Source: Phycomyces blakesleeanus NRRL 1555(-) (taxonomy: Eukaryota; Mucoromycota; Mucoromycetes; Mucorales; Phycomycetaceae). From it: DNA of 64,000 nucleotides. The notes below the pieces were generated by a model. The model did not search any database. It was not told the origin of the DNA and saw nothing but the letters and a program-made list of their open reading frames with translations. The stretch spans positions 1,500,259 through 1,564,258 of the forward strand of contig NW_017265143.1 of assembly GCF_001638985.1 (NCBI RefSeq), given 5' to 3'. Below, one piece after another: positions 1 to 11,215 of this stretch (the first letter of the stretch is position 1; the number at the start of each line of letters is the position of its first letter). The translations under genes and the position numbers were made by a program.

Positions 1-1842
1 ATCCACTGTATCATAGGCAGCCTTGATATCCAGAAATGCAACAACAGGGTAGTGCTTATGACGGTGATAATAGGCTTTCATCAGATCATGGAGACAGAGA
101 GCTTGATCCAAAGCACCACGGCGAGGACGAAAACCACCTTGAGCCACATCCAAAGGAGGAGAGTACTTGTGCAACTGGGGGGCTATACACATCTCAAAAA
201 GCTTACGCAGTACAGAGGTCAAGGAGATTGGTCGGTAGTTTGCCGGGTCAGTTGGACTACCCTTCTTGAAGATTGGGAAGACCTGGGCTTGGCGCCACAA
301 ACTTGGAACATATGACCATTGCCAGCAGACTGTAAATAATAAAGTAAGAATGGGTGAGGCATGTGTTTTTACAGGTTTTAGCATTTCAGCTCTGATATGG
401 TCTGGTCCTGGTGCCTTGCGGTTAGGCATAAATTGCATGAATTCCTCTACAATTGGTGAGGTAAAGGGAGAGTCATCAGAGGCAAAAGGCACACTGTTAC
501 AAGTGGTCATTGGTGCTGGTGGTCGGGTTGCTGGAAGTATATGTCCACTATATACTGTTGCCAAATAGTCACACATTGTTGCTGCTGCTACGGCTGGTCC
601 ATCATCGTGCTGGAAAGTATGTTGTGGCTGTCTACGGCGTTTTAACTGCTTTATCTTTGATGTTGCTTTGCTGAAGTCACGTTCCATAGACTGACAAAAG
701 ACATGCCAAGACTGACGTTTTGCTTGCTGAACCTGAGATCGGAATTCGGCCTGTGCATGCTTGTGTTTAGTCCACCAAACAACTTTGTCAATACCTATTG
801 CTAGGCGCCATTTTTTGTAACATTGGTTACGACGATCTGCTTTTTTGTAACATTGGTTACGACGATCTGCTGCTGTTTGCAAAGCTACATTCCAGAAGGA
901 TTTCCAATGATTTGGGCGAGAGGGTCGATGTCCAATTGAGCTATTTAATGAGTCATAAATGAGTAAATTGAACTCATCAGTGATAGCATCAATGTTGGGT
1001 CTAGTGAGTGGTGGATTCTGTACAATGTCTTGCAAGGTGGAAAGGAGGGAGGTCGAGTTTTGATTGAAGGTATGAGCATAAAGAGCATGGACATCAGGTT
1101 CATTGAGGCGTGAGAGGTTCCATGTCTTGCGTAATGGTGGTGGCATATTGGTAGAGTGCTGTAGATCATAGGTAAAGGAAAGTGATAAAAGGCGATGATC
1201 TGATCCAAGAGACAAGTCAGTAGCAATATGAAGAGAAGGATTGATGAGTGGCATATTAGTTATAAAGAGGTCAATAATACTGCTGATTTCATAGTTGTTG
1301 CGGAAAGAAATATATGTTGGTATGCAAGGTGCAAGATCTGCATTTACAACTGATAGAGATCTCTCTTCTATCCAAGAACATAGTGCCAGTCCACGACAAT
1401 TTGATGCATAGTCACCAGTAACAGAGCCAAGTCTTGCATTGAAGTCACCACAAAGAATGGTATCATGTGTTAAAGGAATGGAAGAGAGTACATGTAGGAC
1501 ATCATGAGTGGGCATATTTGGTGGAAGATATAAGCATACAATTCTGAGTGAGCCAATTTTGACAGCCAGAGCATATTTGGAGGGCATAGGTATTTGAGTG
1601 ACGGCATAAGGACAGTGAGGTGATATGAGAACAGAAACACCCATAGAGCCCCTATAGGTGCCAGCTACAGGAGACCCATACAAGTGAATTTGTGACCATG
1701 ATGTGGGAAGATGTGAGGGAGAGAGAAGCCATGTTTCTGTAATGAAGAGCATATGTAAGGACTGACAGTGTTGAAGGGTATCTTGAATGGCTCTGGGTTG
1801 CAGGCCATTGGCATTCCATAATCCGATATTGAGATTACTCAT
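1..1842 (-). CDS. LINE ORF2: APE-type endonuclease plus reverse transcriptase (partial, open to the edge)
   Basis: The frame is open for all 614 codons present. The endonuclease domain (about residues 1-230) shows the usual blocks: GLWNANGL near the start, ITETWL, CGDFNARLG and GSDHRLLSL, matching the Asn, Glu, Asp-Asn and Ser-Asp-His catalytic set of APE-like nucleases. After a basic linker the reverse transcriptase begins (KAPGPDHI, IFKKGSPTDPANYRPISL, GGFRPRRGALDQA) and reaches motif A, VAFLDIKAAYDTVD, at the window edge. The YXDD motif would lie outside. The start ATG (1842-1840) overlaps the ORF1 stop as ATGA, which suggests termination-reinitiation. A 10-residue tandem duplication (811-870) sits in the linker, in frame. 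No lesion is seen, so this copy could be active if the rest is intact. Confidence 0.92.
   Translation of the reverse strand, partial: MSNLNIGLWNANGLQPRAIQDTLQHCQSLHMLFITETWLLSPSHLPTSWSQIHLYGSPVAGTYRGSMGVSVLISPHCPYAVTQIPMPSKYALAVKIGSLRIVCLYLPPNMPTHDVLHVLSSIPLTHDTILCGDFNARLGSVTGDYASNCRGLALCSWIEERSLSVVNADLAPCIPTYISFRNNYEISSIIDLFITNMPLINPSLHIATDLSLGSDHRLLSLSFTYDLQHSTNMPPPLRKTWNLSRLNEPDVHALYAHTFNQNSTSLLSTLQDIVQNPPLTRPNIDAITDEFNLLIYDSLNSSIGHRPSRPNHWKSFWNVALQTAADRRNQCYKKADRRNQCYKKWRLAIGIDKVVWWTKHKHAQAEFRSQVQQAKRQSWHVFCQSMERDFSKATSKIKQLKRRRQPQHTFQHDDGPAVAAATMCDYLATVYSGHILPATRPPAPMTTCNSVPFASDDSPFTSPIVEEFMQFMPNRKAPGPDHIRAEMLKPVKTHASPILTLLFTVCWQWSYVPSLWRQAQVFPIFKKGSPTDPANYRPISLTSVLRKLFEMCIAPQLHKYSPPLDVAQGGFRPRRGALDQALCLHDLMKAYYHRHKHYPVVAFLDIKAAYDTVD
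811..870 (-). repeat. 30-bp perfect tandem duplication inside ORF2
   Basis: Positions 811-840 are repeated exactly at 841-870. The unit encodes ten residues (ADRRNQCYKK), keeps the frame, and lies between the endonuclease and reverse transcriptase domains. The right-hand LINE has one unit, so this arose after the segmental duplication. Confidence 0.95.
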
Positions 1843-2744
1843 TCAGACATAGTGACTGATGAGCTGCGCTGACGTTTGAACAAAGACCCGCCAGTAGCAT
1901 TGGTAAGAGTAGTACGTGTTGGTATTTCATCTTCACTGATCCACCCTTCCTCACAAAAGAAGTGACCAACTGGGATAGCAACGTGTGGGCGCAAGAACTG
2001 TAGGGCTTGGAGACATCTATCATGGTGAAGCATGGCAGCAGTGTTGGCAAGTTCATGAGTGGACAGAGATGCATACTTGGGATCAGCAACATTATCAGGA
2101 TCAAGTGGATCAAATGCGTCCAAAATCTCAACAGAAGCAGTTGTCAGTTTGGCCTTAAATGTATCAGCATACTGGACATGAACAAGGATGCCAATGACAC
2201 CTCTGGCTGGGAAGTTAATGTCCAAAAGTCGAGAAGAATCCACACCAAGAGTGCGGAGAGAGGAACGGACTTCTTTGTGCTTAAGGCGTCTTGATCTTGG
2301 AATATAAACATATTCATAACCTGAAGGACCAGAGGGAAGAGCAAACATACGAACAGAAGCTGCAATACGGCGAGCAGAGGGAACAGTAGACATTTTTGGG
2401 GCAGTTACAGGAAGAGAAACACTGGCTTTAGTAGCCCAAGTGGAGGCTTCCAGACCTGGTTCTTTGTTTTTGTCAGGAGCACCTACTGCGCCGGCTGGGT
2501 TCGAAAGTGAAATTTCTGAAAAGTTTTTTTCAGGTGCACTCTGAGATCCTAATTGCTTCTGCAGATTAGCAATTGTTGTTCTAGCATGGTCTAATTCAGT
2601 GGTTAGTCTTGCATTCTCTGCTGCAAGTCGCTCCAACTGGTCGGTTCTGTTTTGCACATTCATGATTTGTGCCTGCAATGTTGTCAGGAATGAGGTAAGC
2701 TCAGTTGGCAATCCCTGCATGTTGCCGATTTGCAAATTGGCCAT
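1839..2744 (-). CDS. LINE ORF1 protein
   Basis: A 301-residue frame from the first in-frame ATG at 2744. The frame is open further upstream to about 2954 without an ATG; the right-hand copy has a TAG in that upstream stretch (TTG to TAG), which supports starting at 2744. About residues 15-70 form a heptad-like coiled coil (QAQIMNVQNRTDQLERLAAE, then ARLTTELDHARTTIANLQKQ). A Ser/Thr/Pro-rich stretch follows and then a compact C-terminal region of about 170 residues. The family role is nucleic-acid binding and RNP formation. I see no CCHC knuckle. It ends in ATGA overlapping ORF2. Confidence 0.82.
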   Translation of the reverse strand: MANLQIGNMQGLPTELTSFLTTLQAQIMNVQNRTDQLERLAAENARLTTELDHARTTIANLQKQLGSQSAPEKNFSEISLSNPAGAVGAPDKNKEPGLEASTWATKASVSLPVTAPKMSTVPSARRIAASVRMFALPSGPSGYEYVYIPRSRRLKHKEVRSSLRTLGVDSSRLLDINFPARGVIGILVHVQYADTFKAKLTTASVEILDAFDPLDPDNVADPKYASLSTHELANTAAMLHHDRCLQALQFLRPHVAIPVGHFFCEEGWISEDEIPTRTTLTNATGGSLFKRQRSSSVTMSE

Positions 2745-2981
2745 TGGGATTGAGAATGCAGATGGCGTGATGTTGTCTAATTGAGCTGAAATTTTTTTTG
2801 CTGACAGCTGGGATACCAAGGACAAGGACTGCACTACTTTTGGCAATGGGAGGTACGTTTTTCGTGATGGATGGATCGTTTTGCGTAAAGATATTGATGG
2901 ATGGATACACTTTATATGTGGATTCGTCAAAAATAAAATGTTGGAACCAGGCAAATAAAATGCTTAAGCGAAAGAGCAGTG

Positions 2982-3054
2982 GGGGATGTAGCTCAAATGG
3001 TAGAGCGCTCGCTTAGCATGCGAGAGGCACTGGGATCGACGCCCAGCTTCTCCA
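2982..3054 (+). tRNA. tRNA-Ala (anticodon AGC)
   Basis: A 73-base cloverleaf. The acceptor arm GGGGATG pairs with CTTCTCC and the discriminator is A. It has the G3:U70 wobble that marks alanine tRNAs and one T-T mismatch at pair 6-67. D arm GCTCAAATGGTAGAGC, anticodon loop TTAGCAT, T arm with GATCGACG. No intron. A LINE starts at its 5' side on the opposite strand. Confidence 0.95.
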
Positions 3055-3669
3055 CGTTTCACTTTTTTGTATACACTGTGGAAGAAATTTTAAGTATTTT
3101 TGATACTCATAACTTTCTGCCCAAAACTTGTAAATTGAAAATGTCAGAGTTGACATCGGTGAACAAAATCGGTAGTTATAAGCAACCAGTAAGAGTTGAC
3201 TTTTTAGGATAAAAGATCTTGACTTTGCCAATTGGTCTTTCATATATGTTTTAGATGTTTAAGATTGTGAATATACTTGTAGTAGATATTACTGGACAAC
3301 AGGCATCTAAGACATATTAACGTAGCTATTCTTTTAGCTAGAAATCAAGTATCAATTTGTATAAATAGTCAAGAAATATATTTAATAAAAAGTATCTTTA
3401 TTCTTATCTAAACTATTCATAAACTTGACAATCTCTGGTGGTATTGATTCTGCGACTTAGTTACAAGTGCCAGAAAAGAAATACTAGATTGAGACTTGAC
3501 AAAAAGGTCCGACATGCACTTACTATGTTGACGTTTCTGATCTGGGTTTGATTTTCCTTTTACTATAACAAAGTCAAAAGGTCAAACCCACTGGGGATCA
3601 AGGAGTATACATAAAATCAAAGAGAGAATAAAAGATACTTTTTATTGGTATGAATTTAATTGTCTTATA
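3055..3669. other. Intergenic flank of tRNA-Ala and CACTA A; contains a hairpin-forming repeat
   Basis: No gene is seen. The stretch is repeated in inverted form at 60398-61013 as part of the large inverted duplication. Positions 3543-3590 hold a 9-bp stem (TGGGTTTGA / TCAAACCCA) around a 30-base loop. About 80 bases follow that resemble the segment at 48326-48405. Confidence 0.6.
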
Positions 3670-3690
3670 CACTGGAAAAATAAAAAAAAG
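3670..3690 (+). repeat. Left terminal inverted repeat of CACTA A copy 1
   Basis: CACTGGAAAAATAAAAAAAA, matching the inverse at the right end (17560-17579) over about the first 16 bases. Same terminus in copy 2 (34020; CACTGGACAAATTAAAA) and copy 3 (60397 inverted). Confidence 0.85.
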
Positions 3691-4389
3691 GTAGTTTAAA
3701 AATGGGGTATACTGTAGTGTAATTTCCATATTTAAATTAGTTGATTTTTTTCCACTTATGCTGAAGGTGACCTTCACAGATAGTGGAATGACTAGAGTCA
3801 ACTAGCAGAATTGTAGGTGGGAGGTGCCGCAGGTAAGGTTTGTTAGCACTTTAGATATACTTATCTGACATGATATATAAAAAGAAAGTTTTTTAAAACT
3901 GCGTATCTATTTTGATATTCTTTATATGGAACCATAAAGGTCAGGCACCGACATATTATGAAGATTAAAAGTAGCATAAAGGTAACCTTTAAGCTAGTTT
4001 ATTGTTAAGAAGTTTGATCATCAGCAACAAAAAAAGGTGTCTTTAAAATTATAGACCAGTAATATGTTCTTTATTTATTTGGTTTCCCATTCTTATTAGG
4101 TTGGTAATGGTTTACGCTTTTATTTTTATTGGAAATAATAGAATGTTTCTAGGTTTCAGATCTAATAATACTATTCTATATCTCTAGCTACTTCTTGCTT
4201 GATTGATTTGTTATATTTGGGATAAAAATGTTTCTATAAAAAAGAAATATCTGAAAAAAAATGAGCTGCTCAATACATTTTTTTTGAGGTACAAGCAGTA
4301 CTCTTTGGGAATAGATAAATCGTTAGTAATGGGTATGCGTATGTGTTGAATATTTCAAATCTTATAAACCGTTAATACTTACATTGGAA

Positions 4390-4912
4390 TTATCCAGTAC
4401 AAAGACCAAACAATAAAATATTACAAGTAAAGCTACGGCATTATGATTCCTTTGACTATGAAAATGATTAGAAAAATTAATTTTTGTGAATTGGGTAATA
4501 TAATTATTAATAAACAGCATAAATAATATAATGATACATATAAAGATAGTAAAAGAACAAAAAAGTCTTATCATATCAATAACAGCAGCATGAGATAGAA
4601 GCTTTTGATCTATGACATGTTTTGGAGATGATTGTTCATCTATAGTAAAAATTGAATTCAGTTTGATTAATATTAAAAAGAAATATAATAAATAAATAGA
4701 TAAAAATATTACCATGTTGGTGGTTGGGTTTAGCTGTATAAAATATTTTTGGTGATATGTCCTATAAAAAAGAAAGGAAAAAATCAGGATACTTTTATGA
4801 GATAATAGAATGAAGTATATTTACTAATCTTGGCTAATCCGGATGGCCATTACAAAGAGAACGCATCAGAAGGAAACGATGCGCAAGTGACTATGATAGC
4901 AGAAACATCTGT
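4390..4912 (-). pseudogene. Candidate third gene of CACTA A (spliced, opposite strand in the leader), copy 1
   Basis: This corresponds to the exon chain best seen in copy 3 (59217-59678). The segments are WPSGLAK, then DISPKIFSTAKHDHQH, then DEQSSPKH..DQKLLSHAAVIDM, then SKESKF. Here the donor after the third exon is changed from GTAAG to ATAAG, and the first segment has a TAA where copies 2 and 3 have CAA. No family is recognised. Its reality rests on the agreement of splice phases, not on homology. Confidence 0.35.
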
Positions 4913-5737
4913 TATTACTCAGCTATATTTGAAGAAATTACTAATAAAGAAAAATAAAGAAAAAAAGCGCCTTATCAGAAACATTTGCAAGTAAAAGAGT
5001 AAAAGAGAAAGAAAGACATAAAAAGAAAAGAGAAAGCAAGTGTCTATGGCAACAGAAATAACTAATTCCTTTTTAGATATATAAAAAAAGTACTTTAAAA
5101 AAGCAGAATAAAAAAAAACTAATAAATAAATAGAAAAATGGGTGGAGACAGCAACGAAGAGTGTGTTTATGGCAACAGAATAAATAAATTCTTTTATTTT
5201 CTATAAAGAAGACTTTTTAGAAAGAACATGTCTTATACAAATAGTTCACAAATATAATAGAAGTTGCAGACATAGAGAAACAAAGAAAAGACTAATAGCA
5301 AATGTAAAGAGCAGAAAAAAAGAGAAACAGGAACAACAACAAAAAAAAGAAAGAAAAAAGAAAAAAGAAAAGTTCGTTTGAAACAAAAGACTAGACTGAT
5401 TTGATCAATTGGGTTCTAAAACAGTATGAAAGCCAATTTGCATCTCAGTAATTACAAGAAGTATTAATAGAGCCTTATATATTAAAGATATGCTGAATAT
5501 CTATATAAACCATATGTTTTATACAATTTATTTACTCTTTCTCCTGCTTTCTTGCTACTTATTGCACTCATACTCAAACACACACATATCAACCCATTTT
5601 ATTTCAAATAATTTAAGTATGTAAATTTGATATAATTTATTTTTAATTCAATTCAATTCAATTGTATAATAATATCAATAATAATGTAATCTAAAATTAA
5701 CAGTTACATTTTTATCTTTCATTATATTCTGTAGACA

Positions 5738-6956
5738 ATGACTATTCAAAGACGTCAACTTGCTCTTCGTCCCATTGAGATTACAAACGAACAATTGATA
5801 GAAATTCTTTCCACTTTGAAAACTAATATGACAGCCATGGGAAATAACATGGCAGCTGATATGTCAATTGTACAAGAACAAATCGGCACTGTTGAAGATA
5901 AATTGCTAAACATGAATAGCAGAATTAATGTTCTTGCCACCAGCAGCATTGAGACAATCACTGATATTGACAGTTTAAGCAGGGCCCCCCTCGTTTCCCC
6001 TACCAATACAATGGCTAATGTTTCTCAGCCTGCCTTCAACGCTCCATATGAGTTTAGCAAGAAGGCCTCTAATGATGTTTATGTCAGTATCAATGTGTGC
6101 AAAATTTTATCAATGTATTTTCTCATATATTCTATCAGGCCCATATTCGTAATCTCATGTGGGATCCCAAGCTGAAAACAATAAATCAAGTTGATATCCT
6201 GGCAAATGAGAGTAAGCCCAGATGGAATACAAATGTTTTCTTTTATAAGTCGCCAAACAAGGAGTTGGTGGTGCGACTTCTTGAAAACTTGAAGCGCAAG
6301 TGTATCCATAAGGGATTTAGAGAGGCAAACTTCAGAGCAAGACTGCACAAAAACTTCATCAGCCAGGTTTCAAAAGCAAGAAAAACCAAAGAGAAAATAT
6401 AAGCAACAAACACTCGTTCGAGAAGGGCAGGACGTGCCAGAGATGTAAGTGTAATCTCTAAATAAATAATTTCAAAATAATATAGTTTAGTCTTGAGAAT
6501 TTTAAAAATACTAATACAAAAAAACTACTATTAGAATCATACTCGCCGTTTACTTGTATACACAGACAACAAAGAAGCAATTGATCTACAAATGAAGAGA
6601 GATTGTGACTTCACAATGCAAATGGCAGCAATGTCCAATGGAGAATCTGCAGATGAAGACTTTGAGAATCGCACAAAGAGCATCGTCAAGATTGTTCGGC
6701 CAGGATGGAGAAGTGACGAGGTATATTATTTTATATTAATAATTATGTCTTATTATAAAAAATATAAAGTGAAGTATTAACAAAATCATTTTAGTTCAAT
6801 ACTCTTATTAAACTTGTTGATAAGTATGTTATTGAAGCAATGGGGTCAAGTGCTTTTCAAATGAAAGAGAGGGTTTTCACCAGTGTGTCTAATACAGCAG
6901 TCCCAGATGACATAACCTCCAAACTTCCTCAGTGGGCCCTTAGAGATGGGTACTAA
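5738..6956 (+). pseudogene. CACTA A accessory gene ('WRSDE protein'), copy 1
   Basis: Four exons: 5738-6082, 6139-6444, 6535-6720, 6795-6956 (999 bases, 332 residues), all phase 0. Residues 15-75 are heptad-rich (likely coiled coil). Exon 2 is a basic segment starting AHIRNLMWDPKLK and ending in an RS-rich stretch. Exon 3 ends in an acidic patch and IVRPGWRSDE. Exon 4 reads FNTLIKLVDKYV and closes with PQWALRDGY. Families B, C and D have the same WRSDE-intron arrangement. This copy has a TAA at 6400-6402 in exon 2 (AAA in copy 2), and the first donor is GTCAGT. The family is not recognised. By analogy with TnpA of Spm it may bind subterminal DNA; that is inference. It converges on the transposase, 138 bp away. 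Confidence 0.75.
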
Positions 6957-7094
6957 ATAAACAAAAATTGTCTCTCTCTTTTTATCTGTATATTACTTTT
7001 CACATACAAAATACTATCAATATATATATCAGAAATACGCATTCTGTTTTTTTGTTAAAGAAAAAGAAATGTAAAAGTTTACTTTATTTATTAT

Positions 7095-7164
7095 TTAAGC
7101 ATATAGCTTCTTTGACAATGAAATTACCAGCATTTTGCTAACATTTCTACTTGTCGCAATAGTA
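7095..7164 (-). pseudogene. Last codons of CACTA A transposase, copy 1, cut off by element B
   Basis: The 3' end of the transposase reading frame (stop TAA at 7097-7095, preceded by a KKLYA-like end). Element B separates it from the rest at 14286-17335. The junction sequence CAATAGTA/GCTGTAGC is uninterrupted in copy 2 near 37605. Confidence 0.85.
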
Positions 7165-7185
7165 AACTACAAAAATTATATGATT
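7165..7185 (+). repeat. Left terminal inverted repeat of element B
   Basis: Matches the inverse of 14265-14285 at 19 of 21 positions. The two mismatches each restore CACTACAAAA when combined. TSD gta directly before it. Confidence 0.95.
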
Positions 7186-7833
7186 TTTCCTTGAGAAACT
7201 TTGGTTGAATCAAAGGGAAATTTTGATAATATTTCAACTCCACAGGGTTTTTTACTTTTGGTGACAACAATTTAATTGGGCCAATTCAATTAGATATAGT
7301 ATATGCTATACCTTTCGACATTTATTTTGACCAGTGCTTTGCCCTGTCGCCAACCGATAAAAAAAACTTTTACTTTGATATTAAGACTAGACCGATTATA
7401 TTTTAAAGACTATAAAAAGAAGTTTAATTATATGCTTTTATTACTTTGACTTTTGTAATTTTTGTAAATGCTATTGTGGTTATAGAATTGTAAATATATA
7501 AAGACATAGATAAATGAGGTTTTATTTCGCAGATATTCTGTATATATATAAAATTTTTAAAAGAAAATGTAAAACTGAAACATTTTGTTCGAATATATCG
7601 GTTTTACATTTATAGAGAGTGATGTAATATGACATGGTTGACAAAAATGTGAACCAATCAGTATAATATTGAGGAAATATGTTGAAAGGGATTACCGATT
7701 GGATACCTGATTTAAGGATTTCTAGCTACGATATAGACTCTGATATTAAAATAGAAAAGTCTATAAAAATAAACTATGTTACTGAATAATTTCCCTTTTT
7801 TGCAAATTTCATAAACGCAACCCAATTCCTAAA

Positions 7834-10800
7834 ATGCCTAATAACCAAGTTGAAGGCAGTTGCTCAGTATGCTCTCCAAATGGCAGATACTCTGTTATGG
7901 TCTCTTCCCAGACACGCCATAGACATTTTGCAGATCATGTAGAAAGAAATTTCCAAAGACAATCTTGTATGTATAAAGCTATCTTAACATTTTACTTTAC
8001 ACAATAATTTAACACATTTATATAGTACAGTGTTACCTGCAGAAGCAGTAGACATGGTGAATGACAATACTAATAACATGGAGATTGATGCTGAGACAAA
8101 TATTTCTGAAGATCTTGAATGTAATTATATTTTTTTTGCAAGTTTTATAAGCTCTTATAATTCTAATTATTCAACTCTTTCTACTATAGTTGTTCACAAC
8201 TTACCCAGTTCTAACGATGAGAATTTGTCCAACCCTTATGAATTCAATAACAAATCTGAAAACATTGAAGATTAGTATAAAAAGCAGATAAGAGAAATAC
8301 CTTGAAATATATTTTGGATATTAATACAACTATGCAATAGAACAATTGTTTAGCCATGAAATGCCAGCAGATCCAACCCACACTTTCATCGCATCCTTTG
8401 CTGCATATTTTATATCCAAATATGTGGTCAATTCTGGTGGTGCTATCTTTATCAAGTTTATCAATGAGGTGCTGGCACACTTTGGACAATCATTCTGTCT
8501 GCCGTTGAGTCTGAAGCGTTTGAATTCATTGACAGGTCTAAGCACATTGACTGCAGGCATCCATCGCTTTGTAGCATGTGGCAAATGCCATAAGATATTT
8601 TCCGAGTCAGTATCCGAGTCCATTCCCCAGTGTTATGACTTTAGAAAGTTGTCCAGAAACACATGTGAAAACAATTTGTTTTTGGAAGCCCCCAATAGCT
8701 TGGATAGATCAAGAAAGGTCTACATGTACAACTTGATAACATCAGCATTGTCCATCTTCTTTTTGCGTTCTGGATTTGAGAGATCAATTAACCTCTGGAG
8801 ATTCCGACAACAAGTACTAGGAACTCTGTTCGATGTATACGATGGGGCAAAATGGAAATCATTGAAAGATAATACTGGTCAACAATTCGTAGCACATGAA
8901 CGTTCCATCATGCTGACACTTAACATTGATTGGTTCCAGTCCTTTGATGGGGTTACTTACTCTTGTGGCGCAATCTACTTGTCTGTAAACAATCTGCCCA
9001 GGGAGGAAAGATACAAGAAGGGGAACATCGTCCTTGTGAGACTTATGTCAGGTCCAAGCGGAGCCAAAACAAGTCAGATAAACCATTATCTTCGCCCTCT
9101 TGTAACCAAGCTAAACCAATTGTATTCTGGTGTCGCTATTCCAACAAACGAGTGTCCTTCCGGTACCTTGGTCCATGCCGCAATTCTTCTCGTTGCTTGT
9201 GACATCCCAGCTGCAAGGAAAACATGTGGATTTACATCGCATGCCAGTACTAACACATGTCATGTATGCAACCACTGGTTTTCTCATCATTCAGATGGCA
9301 GGGGTATGGACCATTCCGGTTTCATATTCTCCAATTGGATTTTCAACACTGATGAAGAGAACAAAAGAAATGCAGAGAGATGGAGACAAGCTGGTAGCAA
9401 TGCTGAAAGAGCAAGATTAGAGAAAGAGAATGGTGTCTGCTGGTCAGAGCTCCATCGGCTTCAATATTTCAATGCAGTTGAGTGTACCATTATAGATCCG
9501 ATGCATAACCTCTTTCTTGGCACGGCAAAAAGAATGATGAAGAAATGGAGAGAAGAGGGTCTTATTACCAGCGAGCACCTGGCCGAAATGCAGCAATACG
9601 CAGACAGTATGATAATTCCTCTTGGCATCACTCCATTGCGTAACAAAATTAGAAAGAGCTTTCTATTCATGAAGGCAGACGAATGGAAGTCCTGGTGTTT
9701 GGTTTACTCTTCTGTTCTCCTGGCTGGTTGTTTACCATCAGAAGACTTCTGTGACTGGATGGAGTTTGTTTACGCGTGCAAGTACTTGGCAAGACCAAGT
9801 ATAACTGTTGAAGACTTGTCACATGCGCATGATTTTTTGGAGTCGTTTGGTCAAAATTGTCAGGTTAGGTTTGGGAAGGATTTCATATCGCCCAACATGC
9901 ATCTAGATCTGCATCTCAAAGAAACCATCCTTTGCTTTGGCTCTGTGTACAGGTACTGGCTCTTCAGCTTTGAGAGATATAATGGCATATTAAAAAACTA
10001 TGCTACAAATAACAAAGATGGATTTGAAAGCACGTTCATGTGAAGATACCTTGAGGACACGCGCAAGATAGATCTTTTCCGTACAACAATGCAATCTCTC
10101 TAGACCCCCTCTCAAGTCTCTTTGATATATGAGCTTGTTGATTCATTTCTGACTCTTGTCACTGTCACTGCCACTACCACTACCACTATTGTTCCTGCTG
10201 CGCCGTACTTGTCAACCACTTCTTCTGGTTTCAATCTGAAGACCTTCCTTGATTCCGCTGAAGTGAACATCAACAATGTCAAAGGCAACGAGCCATTGCC
10301 TCCTTCTGCCTTCCCTCTCAGTCTTGATGAGTTTGTTCTGATGAAAGAAGACGAGTATGCCCTTCTGCTCGAGTTCTACCATACGGCATACAGCAATACT
10401 TTGTTGAGAGATTACCAAGATGCGATATTTGGCCAATTATTTGTAAACAACATGATTCAGAAGATGCAGTCCATCAATCTTCTTGGCCAAGTATATAAAG
10501 GCAGCAATGGTGTAGTTCGACGTGATTCAATCATACAAGCAATGTTTCATAAAAACAATGATTGTGGAATGAGTGCGTTTACTGGTCAGATCCAATATCT
10601 TTTTGTCAGCAATATCATCAACCCAGTTACGTACCAAGCGGACAGACATACATTTGCATACGTCAGGTGGTATAGAACGTCTAGCCAGGATACAAGAAGT
10701 GAGCAGTTTGTGGAGATGAGCGAATTTTCGTTTACAAGAAGCGATTTTCAAAACATCTTACCTGTTCACCGCATATTGATGCCTGCTGCCATTGGTGTAC

Positions 10801-10865
10801 ATACAACTGCCACCGGTAATACCCATATGCTCATTGCTGCTTTATATAGAAAAATTTATGCATAA
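7834..10865 (+). pseudogene. CACTA B tnp2-type transposase with two in-frame stops
   Basis: Exons 7834-7966, 8031-8120, 8190-8274 and 8354-10865 give exactly 940 codons, the expected length. The N-terminus has a CSVC..H-R-H zinc-like motif (residues 14-35). The core shows the tnp2 blocks: LNIDWFQSFDG, LVRLMSGPSGAK, VACDIPAARKTCGF, a CHVC pair, IIDPMHNLFLGTAKR, MKADEWKSW, and FSFERYNGILKN. The Asp residues in IDWF and CDIP are the likely first two DDE acids of the CMC superfamily. Only two lesions are seen: TGA at 10041-10043 and TAG at 10101-10103. Both are explained by C-to-T changes (CGA, CAG). The C-terminal 250 residues remain in the same frame, ending ALYRKIYA. Its start is 669 bp from the left terminus. 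Confidence 0.9.
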
Positions 10866-10925
10866 ACAAAAAAAACATATATATATCTTTATTTATTATT
10901 ACTATTATTATTATTATTAAAAATA

Positions 10926-11215
10926 TTTGCTTTATACAAATGAGATGATGAAGAGAAAAAGTATTTCATATTGTCATTTTTAAAGTCATTTGCTTCAAAT
11001 GAATAAGATGATGAAGAGAGAAATTATTTTGTATTACTATTAAAGTCCTTTGCTTCGAATGAATAAGATGAGGAGAATAACTATATTATTTTGCTATTAT
11101 TAAAAATCTTTACTTTCTACAAATGAGATGATGAAGAGATGAATTATATTTATTTATTATTATTAAAAAAAATGGTTTGAAAGAATAAGATGAAGAGAAA
11201 ATTTGTATTTATTTA
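10926..11215. repeat. Five imperfect ~60-bp direct repeats between the convergent genes of element B
   Basis: Units begin near 10926, 10989, 11049, 11109 and 11171. Each has a core like TTTGCTTC.AATGAATAAGAT followed by GATGAAGAGA and an AT-rich tail with TATTATTAAA. The array fills the space between the transposase stop and the accessory-gene stop. Confidence 0.8.

Larger units (their letters stand above)
1..2981 (-). mobile_element. Non-LTR retrotransposon (LINE), left copy, cut by the window edge
   Basis: Two overlapping reading frames on the minus strand (ORF1, then ORF2 with endonuclease and reverse transcriptase) define a LINE. The 5' end lies at the first base of a tRNA-Ala gene transcribed the other way. 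The 3' half of reverse transcriptase and the tail lie beyond position 1. The unit is nearly identical to the inverted copy at 61087-64000, and the identity continues through the tRNA and flank, so the two are one insertion duplicated rather than two insertions. No target-site duplication can be checked because the 3' end is missing. The exact 5' boundary is a guess. Confidence 0.9.

Noticed and set aside
945..1226. 93-codon minus-strand frame
   Set aside because: Another frame of LINE ORF2, which is open across the whole stretch and has clear domains.
3543..3600. Helitron 3' end (hairpin followed by CTGG)
   Set aside because: The loop is about 30 bases, the CTRR-like bases are not at a clear boundary, and no Rep/helicase gene is present.
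4362..4715. 117-residue membrane-like minus-strand frame
   Set aside because: Reads through introns of the candidate third gene; the hydrophobic stretch is AT-rich intron sequence.
8963..9420. Two frames inside the B transposase
   Set aside because: Alternative frames of the transposase exon; no independent motifs.
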